Positions 12,981-22,957 of a stretch of 64,000 nt of DNA are shown here, in pieces. Source of the stretch: Copromyces sp. CBS 386.78 (taxonomy: Eukaryota; Ascomycota; Sordariomycetes; Sordariales; Sordariaceae). The DNA lies in the NCBI GenBank assembly GCA_030685235.1, contig MU839210.1, positions 61,724-125,723 on the forward strand, in the 5' to 3' direction. The stretch's first letter is position 1. Each line of letters opens with the position of its first letter. The translations under genes were made by a program, and so were the position numbers. The notes under the pieces are model-generated. The model did no database searches. It had not been told where the DNA came from and worked only from the letters and a program-made list of their open reading frames with translations.

Positions 12981-12988
12981 TGACGTAA
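12981..12988. promoter_or_regulatory. CRE-like site TGACGTAA
   Basis: A common ATF/CREB variant, about 620 bp upstream of the Ish1-repeat start codon. Confidence 0.4.
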
Positions 12989-13190
12989 TTGGCAGAGTCG
13001 CCGCCTGGACTCCCGCGTGGAGTGCTGTCAGTCGAAGCTTGTTTCCGCATTTTCATTGGCCTGCTGTCAATCATCTTCTGTCTTGCCTCCAACGGAAGGC
13101 GAACATCATCGTTTGCTCTTTCATCCCTCCCCTCACATCATCGTGTCACAGGCCAAAAAGGTTCACAACTGAACCTCCCTTTCAAAACAA

Positions 13191-13198
13191 TGACGTCA
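13191..13198. promoter_or_regulatory. Perfect CRE palindrome TGACGTCA
   Basis: A full palindromic ATF/CREB site within ATGACGTCAT, about 830 bp upstream of the Ish1-repeat start codon. In fission yeast ish1 expression depends on the Spc1/Sty1 kinase and Atf1, which binds such sites. Confidence 0.5.
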
Positions 13199-15348
13199 TG
13201 CTGGCGTCCCTAGCAACAATTTGGTGTTGAGCCCAGACCATTGGCGCCAAGACACGCTAACGGGATACACTCACTGATCCTAGGTCCTCTTCTTCCCCTA
13301 ACCCTGGATCAGAACAAGTCGTTTGGACTTTGAAGAAAAAGCTGCCAACAACCCACATATCCATGGTCGATGATGGAAGCTTTTGATCTTTGTCTTGAAT
13401 CCATATGATTATAATGATTGCGAGAGGCGAAAATGGAATCTGGTAACCGAGCGTGATGCTGTGAGATTCGCAACCACTTTCACCACCATTCACTTTACAA
13501 CTCGTCGAAACGTCCTTAAACAGTCCTCGAGATCCCCTCCCAAGACCAAGCACCAGGCGTCACTGAACCCCATACATTGAGGCAGGCATGGTCTGGGAAT
13601 GGGATGTTTCAGTCAGCCAACAACTCCATGCTCATCAACGAACTTTCATAGGATCCAGTGTGGTTCGAGAGGTCATCCGATATCGAGATGCCGCCGCGTC
13701 CTGCAGCAGCAATACCCTGCACAGAAATTTGTCAAGTGTCAAACGAAATGTCAGCATTCAGCAGGAATACCTTGCAGGAAAACTGACATTAATGCATCCC
13801 TCGCATTCCAGGGGGCACATCTAAGTCTAGGGTGCTTGGATTGAACTTCTTGGTGAAGCTGGTGTCCACATCAGCCACTCAAACACCGTTGAAGCATCAT
13901 CCCTTACAACTGCCAAAGAATGGTAAAGTATTATATCTCTATGGATAAGAATCAACTTTGATCATTCGGGGTATTAAGTGGGATGTATTAGTTGGCATGC
14001 CATGCCTGTTTGGTGGCAAAAAAAGAGAGAGTGGTTTTCCTTAACATGATATTTCGGGGTGTGTCGGATAGGAACATGAGAATATACTTGAAAGGAGGCG
14101 TTGGGGGTCCTGGGGAGATGCTCAACAACGGTAAGATAGGTAGTCATTATTAACCATTGATGGTTGAACCCTTTTGGATATTTCAGCCAAACAAACATAC
14201 CTAATAACCCTTCACGTTGAGTAACAATGTAGGTCCTCGTCCGCCGATCTTCAAGGACAGAGCTTGGGATCATCACAAATAAGCTGGGATAGACTACGCT
14301 TCTTAGGGTTCTCTTTTTGAATTCTGAAATACGTAAAGCGATATCACGAGAGAAGAGTTGGTGAGTGAATGGGAACGAAGTGTCCTCAACACCATAAGCG
14401 GTATACCGACTAAAGACATCAATATTGTTCAAAACCCAACCGCAACCAAGACTACACTACACACTACATGAGTTTGTAGCGAGCAAGTAGTCTCATCATG
14501 TCTCGTATTATGAATCAACAAAGCGAGATAAGAGGAAGGAAACAACGTGAACATCAGGGATAAGAGTGGAAAAGCGAAAGATAACTCTCTCTTGTCAGGT
14601 CAATACTTCATCGTGACTACGGGGGAGAACCTTGTTAGTTGGGAGCCGAATTTGTCTGTATTTCTAGTCACAGCATTCAAACATATCCTAGACAACCTCC
14701 GGGTATCTTTATCAACGACGAGACACTCCTATTTATCTTCGACTTCTTCTAGGTCAGTCCCTTCAAATCACCTCGTCTGGCCTAGCAGATCATACCATCC
14801 ATGTCTACAGTACACGTATTCGTCTTGGTGATGCCCTTCGTGCAAGATTACTGTAGCCGAAGTTAGCATCGGGGTGCAAGGTAACGTCGGAAAATGTTCC
14901 AAGATCAAGGAACACATTCTCACATTGTCAATGGACCAAGTAGGGAAACCTGTAGGATCAGCTTCACGGTTGTGTAGATGCTGCTTCCGCTATTTACATT
15001 TCACTAGCACGTGGTGAGGGCGGGTAAAGTGGCGGTTTGGAACCAGTTCTCTGCCGGGATGAAGAACGCCGACGAGGTAGCAACGCCCCGATATCAGACA
15101 TTGGCTGGCGCACTTATTTAACCAGAGACACGAGCAGGTAGGTTTCATCAGGGTCTTGAAACCTCAGAATTAGTATCGAGTGTTTGTTTGGATGGCATGG
15201 CAAGTCGTCAAAGTAAAACGCTTCATTATAATACAAGTCATGCCCAACCCAACGCTAGCTCTATTGCATGCCAATCTCTATGAACCGTCCATGACCTTGC
15301 CTCAAAAGGTGGGTCATCGCTTTCAGTACGGTAGAAAATGCAATAAGA

Positions 15349-16946
15349 TTAAGCATAGAAGTTGACAGTCTATACGCATGGTCAGTGAACGGCACACATG
15401 CACGGGGTTCTCTTGGGGAATCACTCACGTCCTTCTTCTTGGCCTGCACCTCGGAGATAGCGTCAACGTAGTGTTCGTGCCCAATCTGGTTCTTGCCCAT
15501 ACGGAGGGCAATCATGCCAGCCTCGACACACACAGCCTTGAGCATGGCACCGCCAAACTCGTCCGTGCTGCGCGCCAACTCGCCCCAGTTAACGCCGGGG
15601 CTGACCTTCATCTTCCTGGAGTGAATCTTGAGAATCTGTGCGCGTGCCTCCTCGTTCGGAAGAGGGAACTCAATCTTGCGATCGAGACGGCCGGAACGAA
15701 GCAGAGCGGGGTCGAGGACATCGATACGGTTCGTCGCGGCGAGGACCTTGATACGATCATCAGAAGCGAAACCGTCAAGCTGGTTGAGAAGCTCCAACAT
15801 GGTTCGCTGGACTTCACGATCACCAGACTTCTCGCTGTCGAAACGCTTGGTACCGACGGCATCCAACTCGTCGATGAAGATAATTGAGGGGGCCTTCTCC
15901 TTCGCTAGGGCGAAGCAGTCTCTTACGAGCTTGGCACCGTCACCGATGAACATCTGCACTAGCTGGGGGCCAGCAAGCTTGAGGAATGTGGCATCTGTCT
16001 GGGCAGCGCAGGCTCTGGCGAGTAGAGTCTTGCCCGTTCCGGGAGGTCCGTACATCAAAGCTCCTGTTCTCGAAGTCAGCAACAATGGCAGAGCGACGTG
16101 TTTTTTGTTCCTCCGCAGTTAGACATACCCTTGGGCGCCTTGATACCAATCTTCTTAAACCGTTCGGCCTCCTTCATAGGCCATACGATAGCCTCGACAA
16201 GTTCGTCGATCTGCTTGTCGAGACCACCGACATCTGTGTACTTTTCCTGAGGCTTCTCGTCGACCTCCATGGCCTTGACTCTGCTATCGTACTCGGCGGG
16301 CAGTGTGTCCAGAATAAGATACGAATCCTTGTTAACACCGATGAGATCGCCGGGCTTCAACTTCTCGGGGTCGACCAAGCCGATCAGAGGGAGGAAGATG
16401 GTCTGTCTGGTTGATGTCTTGATGACTGCCGATTTGCCCACGCGCGTGGCGTCCAAGTCGATGTTGGCGCCCTCTTCCAAGGACTCAGCGGTCGGGTCAA
16501 GGTCCAAAAGTTCGACCACGTTTCCTACGAGGTACGGGAGTTGTCTAATGAGGCCAACGTTAGTAAGGAAAGGTGAGGCGGCTACTGGGGACAAGAGCGC
16601 CTGCGAGCATTGGGGGGAGAGGAGGGGATGCTTACCGGTTGTTAGCGATCTTTTCTTGGTTCTCCTTAATCTTATCTTTCATGGTAGCCCTCTCGTGTGA
16701 TAACCGCTGGTATTCGCTCTTCATGATTCTGGCATCGTTCTCAAGGAGGCGCTTCCGCATCAAGATGTCCTCTGTGCTCAGACTCAGGATCTCCTCATCC
16801 AGGATGTCGTCGGCCTCGGGCTCGGCATCCTTCATCTCGGCGTCGCCATCTCCCTCCTTCTTGTTGTTCTTGTCCTTGTCCTGATCCTTCTTCTTGTCCT
16901 CGCGCTCACGGCGATCGAGGTCGTCGAGTTCCTCAAGGGTCGACAT
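15349..16946 (-). CDS. 26S proteasome AAA-ATPase subunit Rpt5
   Basis: Exons 16946-16636, 16544-16129, 16063-15429 and 15369-15349 give 460 residues. Rpt5 is one of six ATPases in the proteasome base that unfold and thread ubiquitinated substrates. An acidic/basic N terminus and coiled coil (to ~105) precede the OB domain. Walker A is GPPGTGKT at 248-255; Walker B is IIFIDE with D307-E308; ATNR and the RPGRLDR-like sequence [14 protein letters not shown] follow. The tiny last exon encodes only TVNFYA, so the protein ends in the HbYX motif (F-Y-A) that docks into the 20S alpha ring. The [13 protein letters not shown] helix just before it matches the family. Without the last intron the frame would run on into unrelated sequence, which confirms the splice. 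Confidence 0.96.
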
Positions 16947-17672
16947 GGTTGACGCAGGCGATTACAAATGTGGGGTATCGGTAAAGAAGATCGCAAGGGC
17001 GCAAGGTACGGGTTACTGATGTCCTCTACGTATCCTCCGCGGAGTTTGAAAAGGGTGACGCGGAGCAGTGGTGGTTGGTGATGAAAAATCGCCGAGTTGT
17101 TTGCTTTGTGGTTGGGAAGACCGTTGGTCGTGATTGCAGTGCAGGGCGTGGATGGGATGGTGGGCAGTTGCGTGGTCGACTTGCGGCAGAGCATCAAGTG
17201 TTGTGGTTAACCAGGAGCTGGGCCAGGCAAAAGCGCGACGTAACAAGACCGGGTACCTAACGCCCCACAGTACATACTTCAGCTCTAGACCCCACTCTGA
17301 CCCCAGTAGCAGAGTGAACCAGCCACAGCTGACTAACCACGCGGCATCGGCCATCCAGGTTTCATTTTCACTGCGAGATCATTCACCTGCTCTGCTTCAT
17401 CCACTTCAAATGTTCACAAAGGGTCAAAAGGAGATGACGACAAATCTCGAAGCTTATCCATTATGAGGCAGCAGCTCAAACAACCGTCGCTATGGCTTTA
17501 AGAGACCTATCAACGGCCAAACAATGCCTCAGCGCATTACATTAGAGTAAAGTACGGATAGGCCGCACACACGCCTTCCGTTAGGGGTCGAGTATCACCT
17601 CTCCCAACACAACTCACGGTATGGGATGAATCCCGAACTCCTTTAACATCAAATGGCCACCACCACCGCAGC
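16947..17672. other. Promoter of rpt5 and 3' side of the next gene
   Basis: No separate gene is visible. Short overlapping frames only. Confidence 0.5.
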
Positions 17673-18509
17673 CTACTCGTCGTCCAAGATCCCGCTTGCT
17701 ATCGGGCCAAAAATCGGTACTTCGTATCTGGATCACTAGTCAGCCTTTAGTCACTTTGTTCGAAGCCCCGAAGAACATACCTGTCTAACGTGTCGGCGTC
17801 CCTATAAGCATTAACCACCAGCCATCCTACCAACGCCAAATCCGCCAGAAATAACACCCAGCTAAGGAAACTCGACCAAGAAATCAACAAATGAAGCACA
17901 AACAACGCCGTAAAAAGCAGACTGGACTGCCATGCGTGGAACCTGGCCGCCAATCACCCCGTTAGCAACCCGTCTCGCCAACAACATCAGATCATTGGTT
18001 ACTCACCTAACATAATCACTCTTCCGCTCCAAAATCAATAGCAAAATCGCTCCCAGCGGCGGCACCGCCAAATAAGCCAAACATGCTTCATAATCCAGCC
18101 TCAGCCCCAAGCTCGTATCAAACTCCGACACCATCCCCTCTCGAGCGCCCAGCGCATTGAAATAATCGCCCATGCCCCCCCCTACTCCTCCTCCTCCACT
18201 GCCACTTCTCCCGTTGCTGAACCCAGCAATGCCACTACTACCGATCCCATTGGCGGCAGCCCCAGGAGTAGCTCCCGGACTCTGATACCTGCTGATGCCC
18301 TCGCCGGACCAAGCACGATGCGGCTGCGGGTGTAGAAGTGGTGGCGGTGAAACTTGTGCTGGTCGTTGTTGGTACTTGTTTCCGCTGCCGGGGGAGTAGG
18401 AGGAGCGCCGGCCGTAGTCCCATGATGTGCGTGGGGAGGAGGTGGAGTCAGGTGGTGAGATAGTGCGGCCATGCTCGGGGGGTGCGGCTTGGTAAGGTGC
18501 GAAGTCCAT
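17673..18509 (-). CDS. Small membrane protein, DUF4870/Tic20-like fold
   Basis: Exons 18509-18007, 17942-17781 and 17727-17673 give 239 residues. The first ~130 residues are Pro/Ser/Gly-rich and disordered. The C-terminal ~100 residues have three hydrophobic segments in the order CLAYLAVPPLGAILLLIL, a charged turn DYVRFHAWQSSLLF, and LSWVLFLADLALVGWLVV, then NAYRDADTLDRYEVPIFGPIA. The R-F-HA-QS turn is typical of the DUF4870 family (also labelled UPF0132 in some databases), whose function is unknown. Splicing of the last intron restores DRYEVPIFGPIASG, a good family-like ending, against a different and unlikely tail without it. The membrane topology is clear; the family name is my best match. 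Confidence 0.75.
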
Positions 18510-19653
18510 TGTTTTTGTTTTTGTTTTGGTTTTGACTTTGTTGGTGCCGTCGTGTTGATAGTAGACTGTGATGTCTCGTGTGCGAGTATTGGAATGCTCG
18601 TTTCGGTTCGTGAATTCGTGTCGTTATGTTAGGTATGTATCGTTTCGTGAGTGGTTGCCTCGTAACCCGTTATCGTCCCTTCGTTCTGGTCGTCGGTGGG
18701 CTCGTGGTTTTACGAGTAACTGCTGCTGTGCCAACAGTTGGTTGTGGTATTGGATTCAAGTTGACGCAAGTTTACCGTTGAGGGTAAAACAAGACGTAAA
18801 TGTATGCTCCGCGAAGGAAAGATTGTAGACAGAGTAAGACGATGTTCAAGTCCGTATCGTGAAGGGTGGGCTGACGAGGTTGAGTGGAGTTGAAGACAGC
18901 GGGGGTGATGGAGATAGCTTGTGATGGGGTTTTTGACGAACGGGAAGCTTTCGGGAGGGGAAGGAGTCGGTAGCTCGAACGGCGGCGCCTGTTTTAGTGA
19001 GAAGCGGCCAAGATCATCATCGTGAAGATGCAAATGCAAAGATGTCGAGGCGCTATGCGGTCCCCGTTCGCTGCAATGCTGTGTGTAAGCACAGGATTGC
19101 AGTGGTACGAAATATCCCAACGGCCGATTCTTTCAAATTGTGGTTTTGTGTTGGACAGCAGCCCATGCGGACCAGTGGTTGAGTTGCAACGTTCAGTCAC
19201 TTGATGGTCTGGATTCTGAGAAGCGATTGGGAGGGGACGAGAGAGGGCGGCAACGACAAGGGAGCAAGTGCAGGGGTGTAGCGAACGACTGCAGGGCCCA
19301 CCTCCCTTACACCGGACCTTAACATCAGCGGGGTTGAGCCTAGCTGGACCTCACTTAATCATCAAGGTCCTCTGCTAAAGAACCCTGAGCTGCATCAGGC
19401 ATTGTCCAAAGAGATCTCCAAACCCAACAGTCTGCATCACAACCAACGAGATGATGATTATTTGCGCTTTTACACATGTCATTGTTACATTGTATTGTAC
19501 AATAGATCTCTTCTACTCAATCTCTTACAAAGTACCAGCATCGCGTCACCAGATCCGGCAAGTCTGAGGAATGTAAAGCATCCAGACCTTTGGCGTTTGT
19601 GGAGCAGTCTGAGCTCCAGTATTCGTTCGCAAATGGCTTCACGCTGATTATCT
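18510..19653. other. Intergenic, no gene seen
   Basis: About 1.1 kb between the start of the membrane-protein gene and the stop of the uL10m gene. Only short overlapping frames. Confidence 0.5.
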
Positions 19654-20694
19654 CTACTCCTTCTTCTCCTCGCCCTCGCCCTCCTTCTTGGGGTTCTGCT
19701 CCTCCTCCAAGACACTCCTGCGGCTCTCCATGGTAAGCCAGAGGCTCTTGCCAGCACCCTCCAAAGCGCTGGTGAGGCCCATGCCGGCGCTCTGCAACAT
19801 GTGCACCAGCTGGGCGCGCAGACCCTCGATACCATTCTCGATGCCACCAACCCACTTGATACCGTCGTAGTCGAAGGCCTTGCCCTCGATGCGACCACCG
19901 ACGAGCATGAGCTTCTGCAGACCAGACTGGCAGGTAAGGTCATAATAACCGGGGTTCTTCTTCCTGCTGGGCGCGGGGAAGGCCGGGGCACTGGGGGCGA
20001 GGACGCTCAGGGCAGCACCGAGATGCGCCGGCGACACGGAGGGCAGGGTAAGGGTGGCGACAGGTCCGACGAGCAGAGGAGCGAGCTGGCCGTAAACGGT
20101 CTTCTCAACGGCCTCCTCGTTCTTGGTAGCCTCCTTGACGGCCTTCCACGCGTGCTTCGACAGATCGTGGTTGTATGTAGCGGGAACCTTGGTGCCGGTA
20201 GCTGTCGTGGCCGTGGTGGGCTCCACTGTAGAAGGGTCGAAGAACTCGACGGTCTTGAGCGCAACGTCGAAGATGCGCGTGCGGACAACCTGGAGGTGGA
20301 TCTTGGAGGTGATATCGGGAGCACCCTCGGAAACGGGAACGTTGCTGAGGGCAAGGCTGAGCTCTCGCCTTATCGCAGCCCACTCGACAGCGGTAAGGTT
20401 GTTGTGTTGGAAGATGAGCATCAGGGGGGTCGAGCGGAGCATCGAGGTGTAAGTGCGCAGAAGTTGCGACTTGCGCGTATCGACGGGACGGGCGCTCGGG
20501 GGTTGGGTGGGCGGCACGTAGTCGTCGGGTAGCCTGAGGTGGCCGGCGGCGGCGGCGCGTTGTGGTGAGGCCGTCGAGAAGGCAGATGTGGAGGTGGAGG
20601 GCACCAACAGGGCGGCCGACCTGGACGAGATTCTGGAAGACTGGATGGCAGAACCCAGGCCGCGGACGGCCGGGCGACTTAGTCTGAGGGACAT
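19654..20694 (-). CDS. mrpl11: Mitochondrial large-subunit ribosomal protein uL10m
   Basis: A single exon of 346 residues. The ATG at 20694 is chosen because the frame upstream of it begins only with GTG. The first ~45 residues are Arg/Ser/Ala-rich without acidic residues, a clear mitochondrial presequence ending near SAFSTASPQ. The body matches fungal uL10m (yeast Mrpl11): a [32 protein letters not shown] segment, then a region with [19 protein letters not shown]. uL10m anchors the L7/L12 stalk of the mitoribosome, where translation factors bind. The C terminus is an acidic/basic tail ([11 protein letters not shown]). It is divergent from trp-4, with about 660 bp between start codons. The family match is by pattern, not by alignment. 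Confidence 0.82.
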   Translation of the reverse strand: MSLRLSRPAVRGLGSAIQSSRISSRSAALLVPSTSTSAFSTASPQRAAAAGHLRLPDDYVPPTQPPSARPVDTRKSQLLRTYTSMLRSTPLMLIFQHNNLTAVEWAAIRRELSLALSNVPVSEGAPDITSKIHLQVVRTRIFDVALKTVEFFDPSTVEPTTATTATGTKVPATYNHDLSKHAWKAVKEATKNEEAVEKTVYGQLAPLLVGPVATLTLPSVSPAHLGAALSVLAPSAPAFPAPSRKKNPGYYDLTCQSGLQKLMLVGGRIEGKAFDYDGIKWVGGIENGIEGLRAQLVHMLQSAGMGLTSALEGAGKSLWLTMESRRSVLEEEQNPKKEGEGEEKKE

Positions 20695-21209
20695 TCTTGT
20701 TTTCACATTGTGTTAATTATAAAGGACGCAGACTGGTGGTCATCTCCGGGGGGCCGGAACTTACTTGTGAAAGAAGTGAACGAATCTCGTGCTCCGTCAG
20801 TCCCCCGGAGTGATAAGTCCCAGTCCCCGTAATCGCGGCCGGGCTGCTGGCGAACAGAGTCCCGAAATTTTGGCGCCGCGTCCCCAATGCCGGAACGCAC
20901 AGACCACTCGATCTCCCGCTTCCTGCTGTGGAATAATTGCCTGCCGCAAGCCTGGAGACCAGGAAGCAACTCACCGCCCGCCATTCTGCCATCCCATTCA
21001 GGCACATTTGCGGCTGCGATCTGCGGCTGCTGGGTGCTGGATCCCTGCATATCTGCCCCGCCGGTGCCCGTTATCGCGGGGCATGGTGGCATTGGATGCC
21101 ATCATTGGGGAGAACAAAGCACACTGTAGGACCGGAAGGCGTGTTAACCATGGCATTCCCACTGCCGTGCCGACTTTCCTTGAGCTCGTTTCGGTTCTGA
21201 TCCACGAAA

Positions 21210-21216
21210 TGAGTCA
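21210..21216. promoter_or_regulatory. CPC1/Gcn4 site TGAGTCA upstream of trp-4
   Basis: A perfect TGASTCA palindrome 143 bp before the trp-4 ATG. The bZIP factor CPC1 (Gcn4 type) binds this sequence and raises amino-acid biosynthetic genes on starvation, including tryptophan genes in Neurospora. Confidence 0.65.
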
Positions 21217-21358
21217 ACAATAGCCAAACCCTCTTCTTCTACAGCTTCCAGGAAGCCGGTATCACTCAATTGGCCTCCCTGGCCAGCCTGACAACTATCG
21301 AGACCAGCCAAACAACTTTGATCCCGGAACAAACCCCACCTTATCCATCTCCAGAACC

Positions 21359-22740
21359 ATGTCGGCGCAACAGCAACAAGTAGCGGCACCGGCGACCGCG
21401 ACCGCGGCGGAGGACCTCCCGGATATCAACATCAAGAAGCTACTGACCCGTCTTTGGCCCCTCGGACACCCCGACCCAGTGACGCCAGACGAGCTCGCCA
21501 ATGCCATCTCCTACTTCTTCACCAACCAAATCTCCGATGTCCAGGCCGGCGCGCTGCTCATGTGCCTGCACTTTACCGGCCTTGACCGGAGTGCCGAAGT
21601 GCTATCCAAGACGGCCCAGGTGATGCTGAAGGCTGCTGCCCAGACCGACCTTGAAGAGCTCCGTCAAGTCATCGAGAAGCGCGGCAGACAAGAAGGAGCC
21701 TACAATGGCGGACTTGTACGTCAACTCTACTATCCTACTCGGTCTTGTTGTATTCGCCTTGACTAACCACCCTCTCGAAACAGTGCGACATAGTAGGCAC
21801 AGGCGGCGACTCCCACAACACCTTCAACATCAGCACCACCTCCTCCATCCTGGCCTCCTCTTTGCTTCTGGTCGGCAAGCACGGCAACAAAGCCTCAACC
21901 AGCAAATCCGGGTCCGCCGACCTGCTGGCCTGCGTCCCTCCTCGCCCGCCTCAGATCTCCCGCATCCGTCCTGACACCGTCTGCAGTCTCTACTCGCAAT
22001 GCAACTACGGCTTCCTCTTCGCGCCCGTCTTCCACCAGGGCATGCGCTACGTCGCTCCGATCCGCACGCAGCTGCCCTGGCGCACCATCTTCAACTTGGT
22101 CGGCCCCTTGGCGAACCCGCTTGACGTGCTCGACCCTGCCGTTTTCGAGGGGAAGGGAAGCAAAGGAAAGCTGGTAGAGGCGCGAATGATCGGTTGCGCA
22201 CGTAAAGATCTCGGTCCCGTCTTCGCAGAGGCGCTCAAGATGGGCGGGGCGCGCAAGGCCATGGTTGTCTGTGGCGACGAGGAGCTGGACGAGATCAGCT
22301 GTGCTGGACCGACGCTTTGCTGGACGATTAAGCCGACTGAGGAGGATCCGGAGGGCGAGCCGGTGGTTAGCCACTTCTTACTGCACCCGAGCGACTTTGG
22401 ACTGCCGGCGCATCCGCTGAGTGAGGTCTCGCCTGGCAAGGAGCCGATTGAGAATGCGGCTATCTTGAGCAGGATTTTGAACGGCGAGATGCCGGATGAC
22501 GATCCCATCTTGCACTTTGTTTTGATGAACACTGCGGCGCTGTTTGTAGTGTCGGGCATTTGCGAGGCGGATACGAGTGATATGGGACATGGTGATGATG
22601 GGCAGGTTATCAAGGAGCGTGGACCGGGAGGCGGGCGTTGGAAGGAGGGTATCAGGAGGGCGAGATGGGCTATTAAGAGTGGCGAGGCAGCGAGGCAGTG
22701 GGCTAAGTTTGTGGAGGTCACGAATAGCTTCAGCGCTTAA
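21359..22740 (+). CDS. trp-4: Anthranilate phosphoribosyltransferase
   Basis: Two exons (21359-21715, 21784-22740) give 437 residues. The enzyme joins anthranilate to PRPP to make phosphoribosyl-anthranilate, the second step of tryptophan synthesis. The glycosyltransferase family-3 helical domain covers the first ~115 residues. The intron splits the PRPP loop: the exon junction reads GGL-CDIVGTGGD, and the GTGGDSHNTFNISTTSS motif follows. KHGNKASTSKSGSAD is the second substrate loop. RTIFNLVGPLANP is the family signature. Compared with bacterial enzymes the segment after SADLL is CVPPRPPQISRI, a fungal-type divergence. The intron uses GTACGT and a GACTAAC branch. The promoter has a CPC1 site at 21210. 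Confidence 0.95.
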
Positions 22741-22957
22741 ACTGTCAAGGATATGGTTCTTTTGTCGGGTTAAGCACAGATGCGGTTTCTTAATGTGGTG
22801 GTCTGAAGGCTACAAGGCCTGGCTATATGGTATATTTAAAATCCGAAACACCCAACTCTGTTCTCCCGCCATGACATTTTAGTCCTCGCCGTTGTCGTAA
22901 AGCCATGATTTTCCGCATGACATATTTCTTTAGCATCACCACACGGCTGACAAACTC

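Larger units (their letters stand above)
12365..15348. other. Long intergenic region upstream of the Ish1 gene
   Basis: About 3 kb, including the Ish1-gene promoter with its CRE-like sites and the 3' side of rpt5. Open frames are short and unlike any protein I know. I see no tRNA, no repeat and no transposon ends. Confidence 0.5.
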
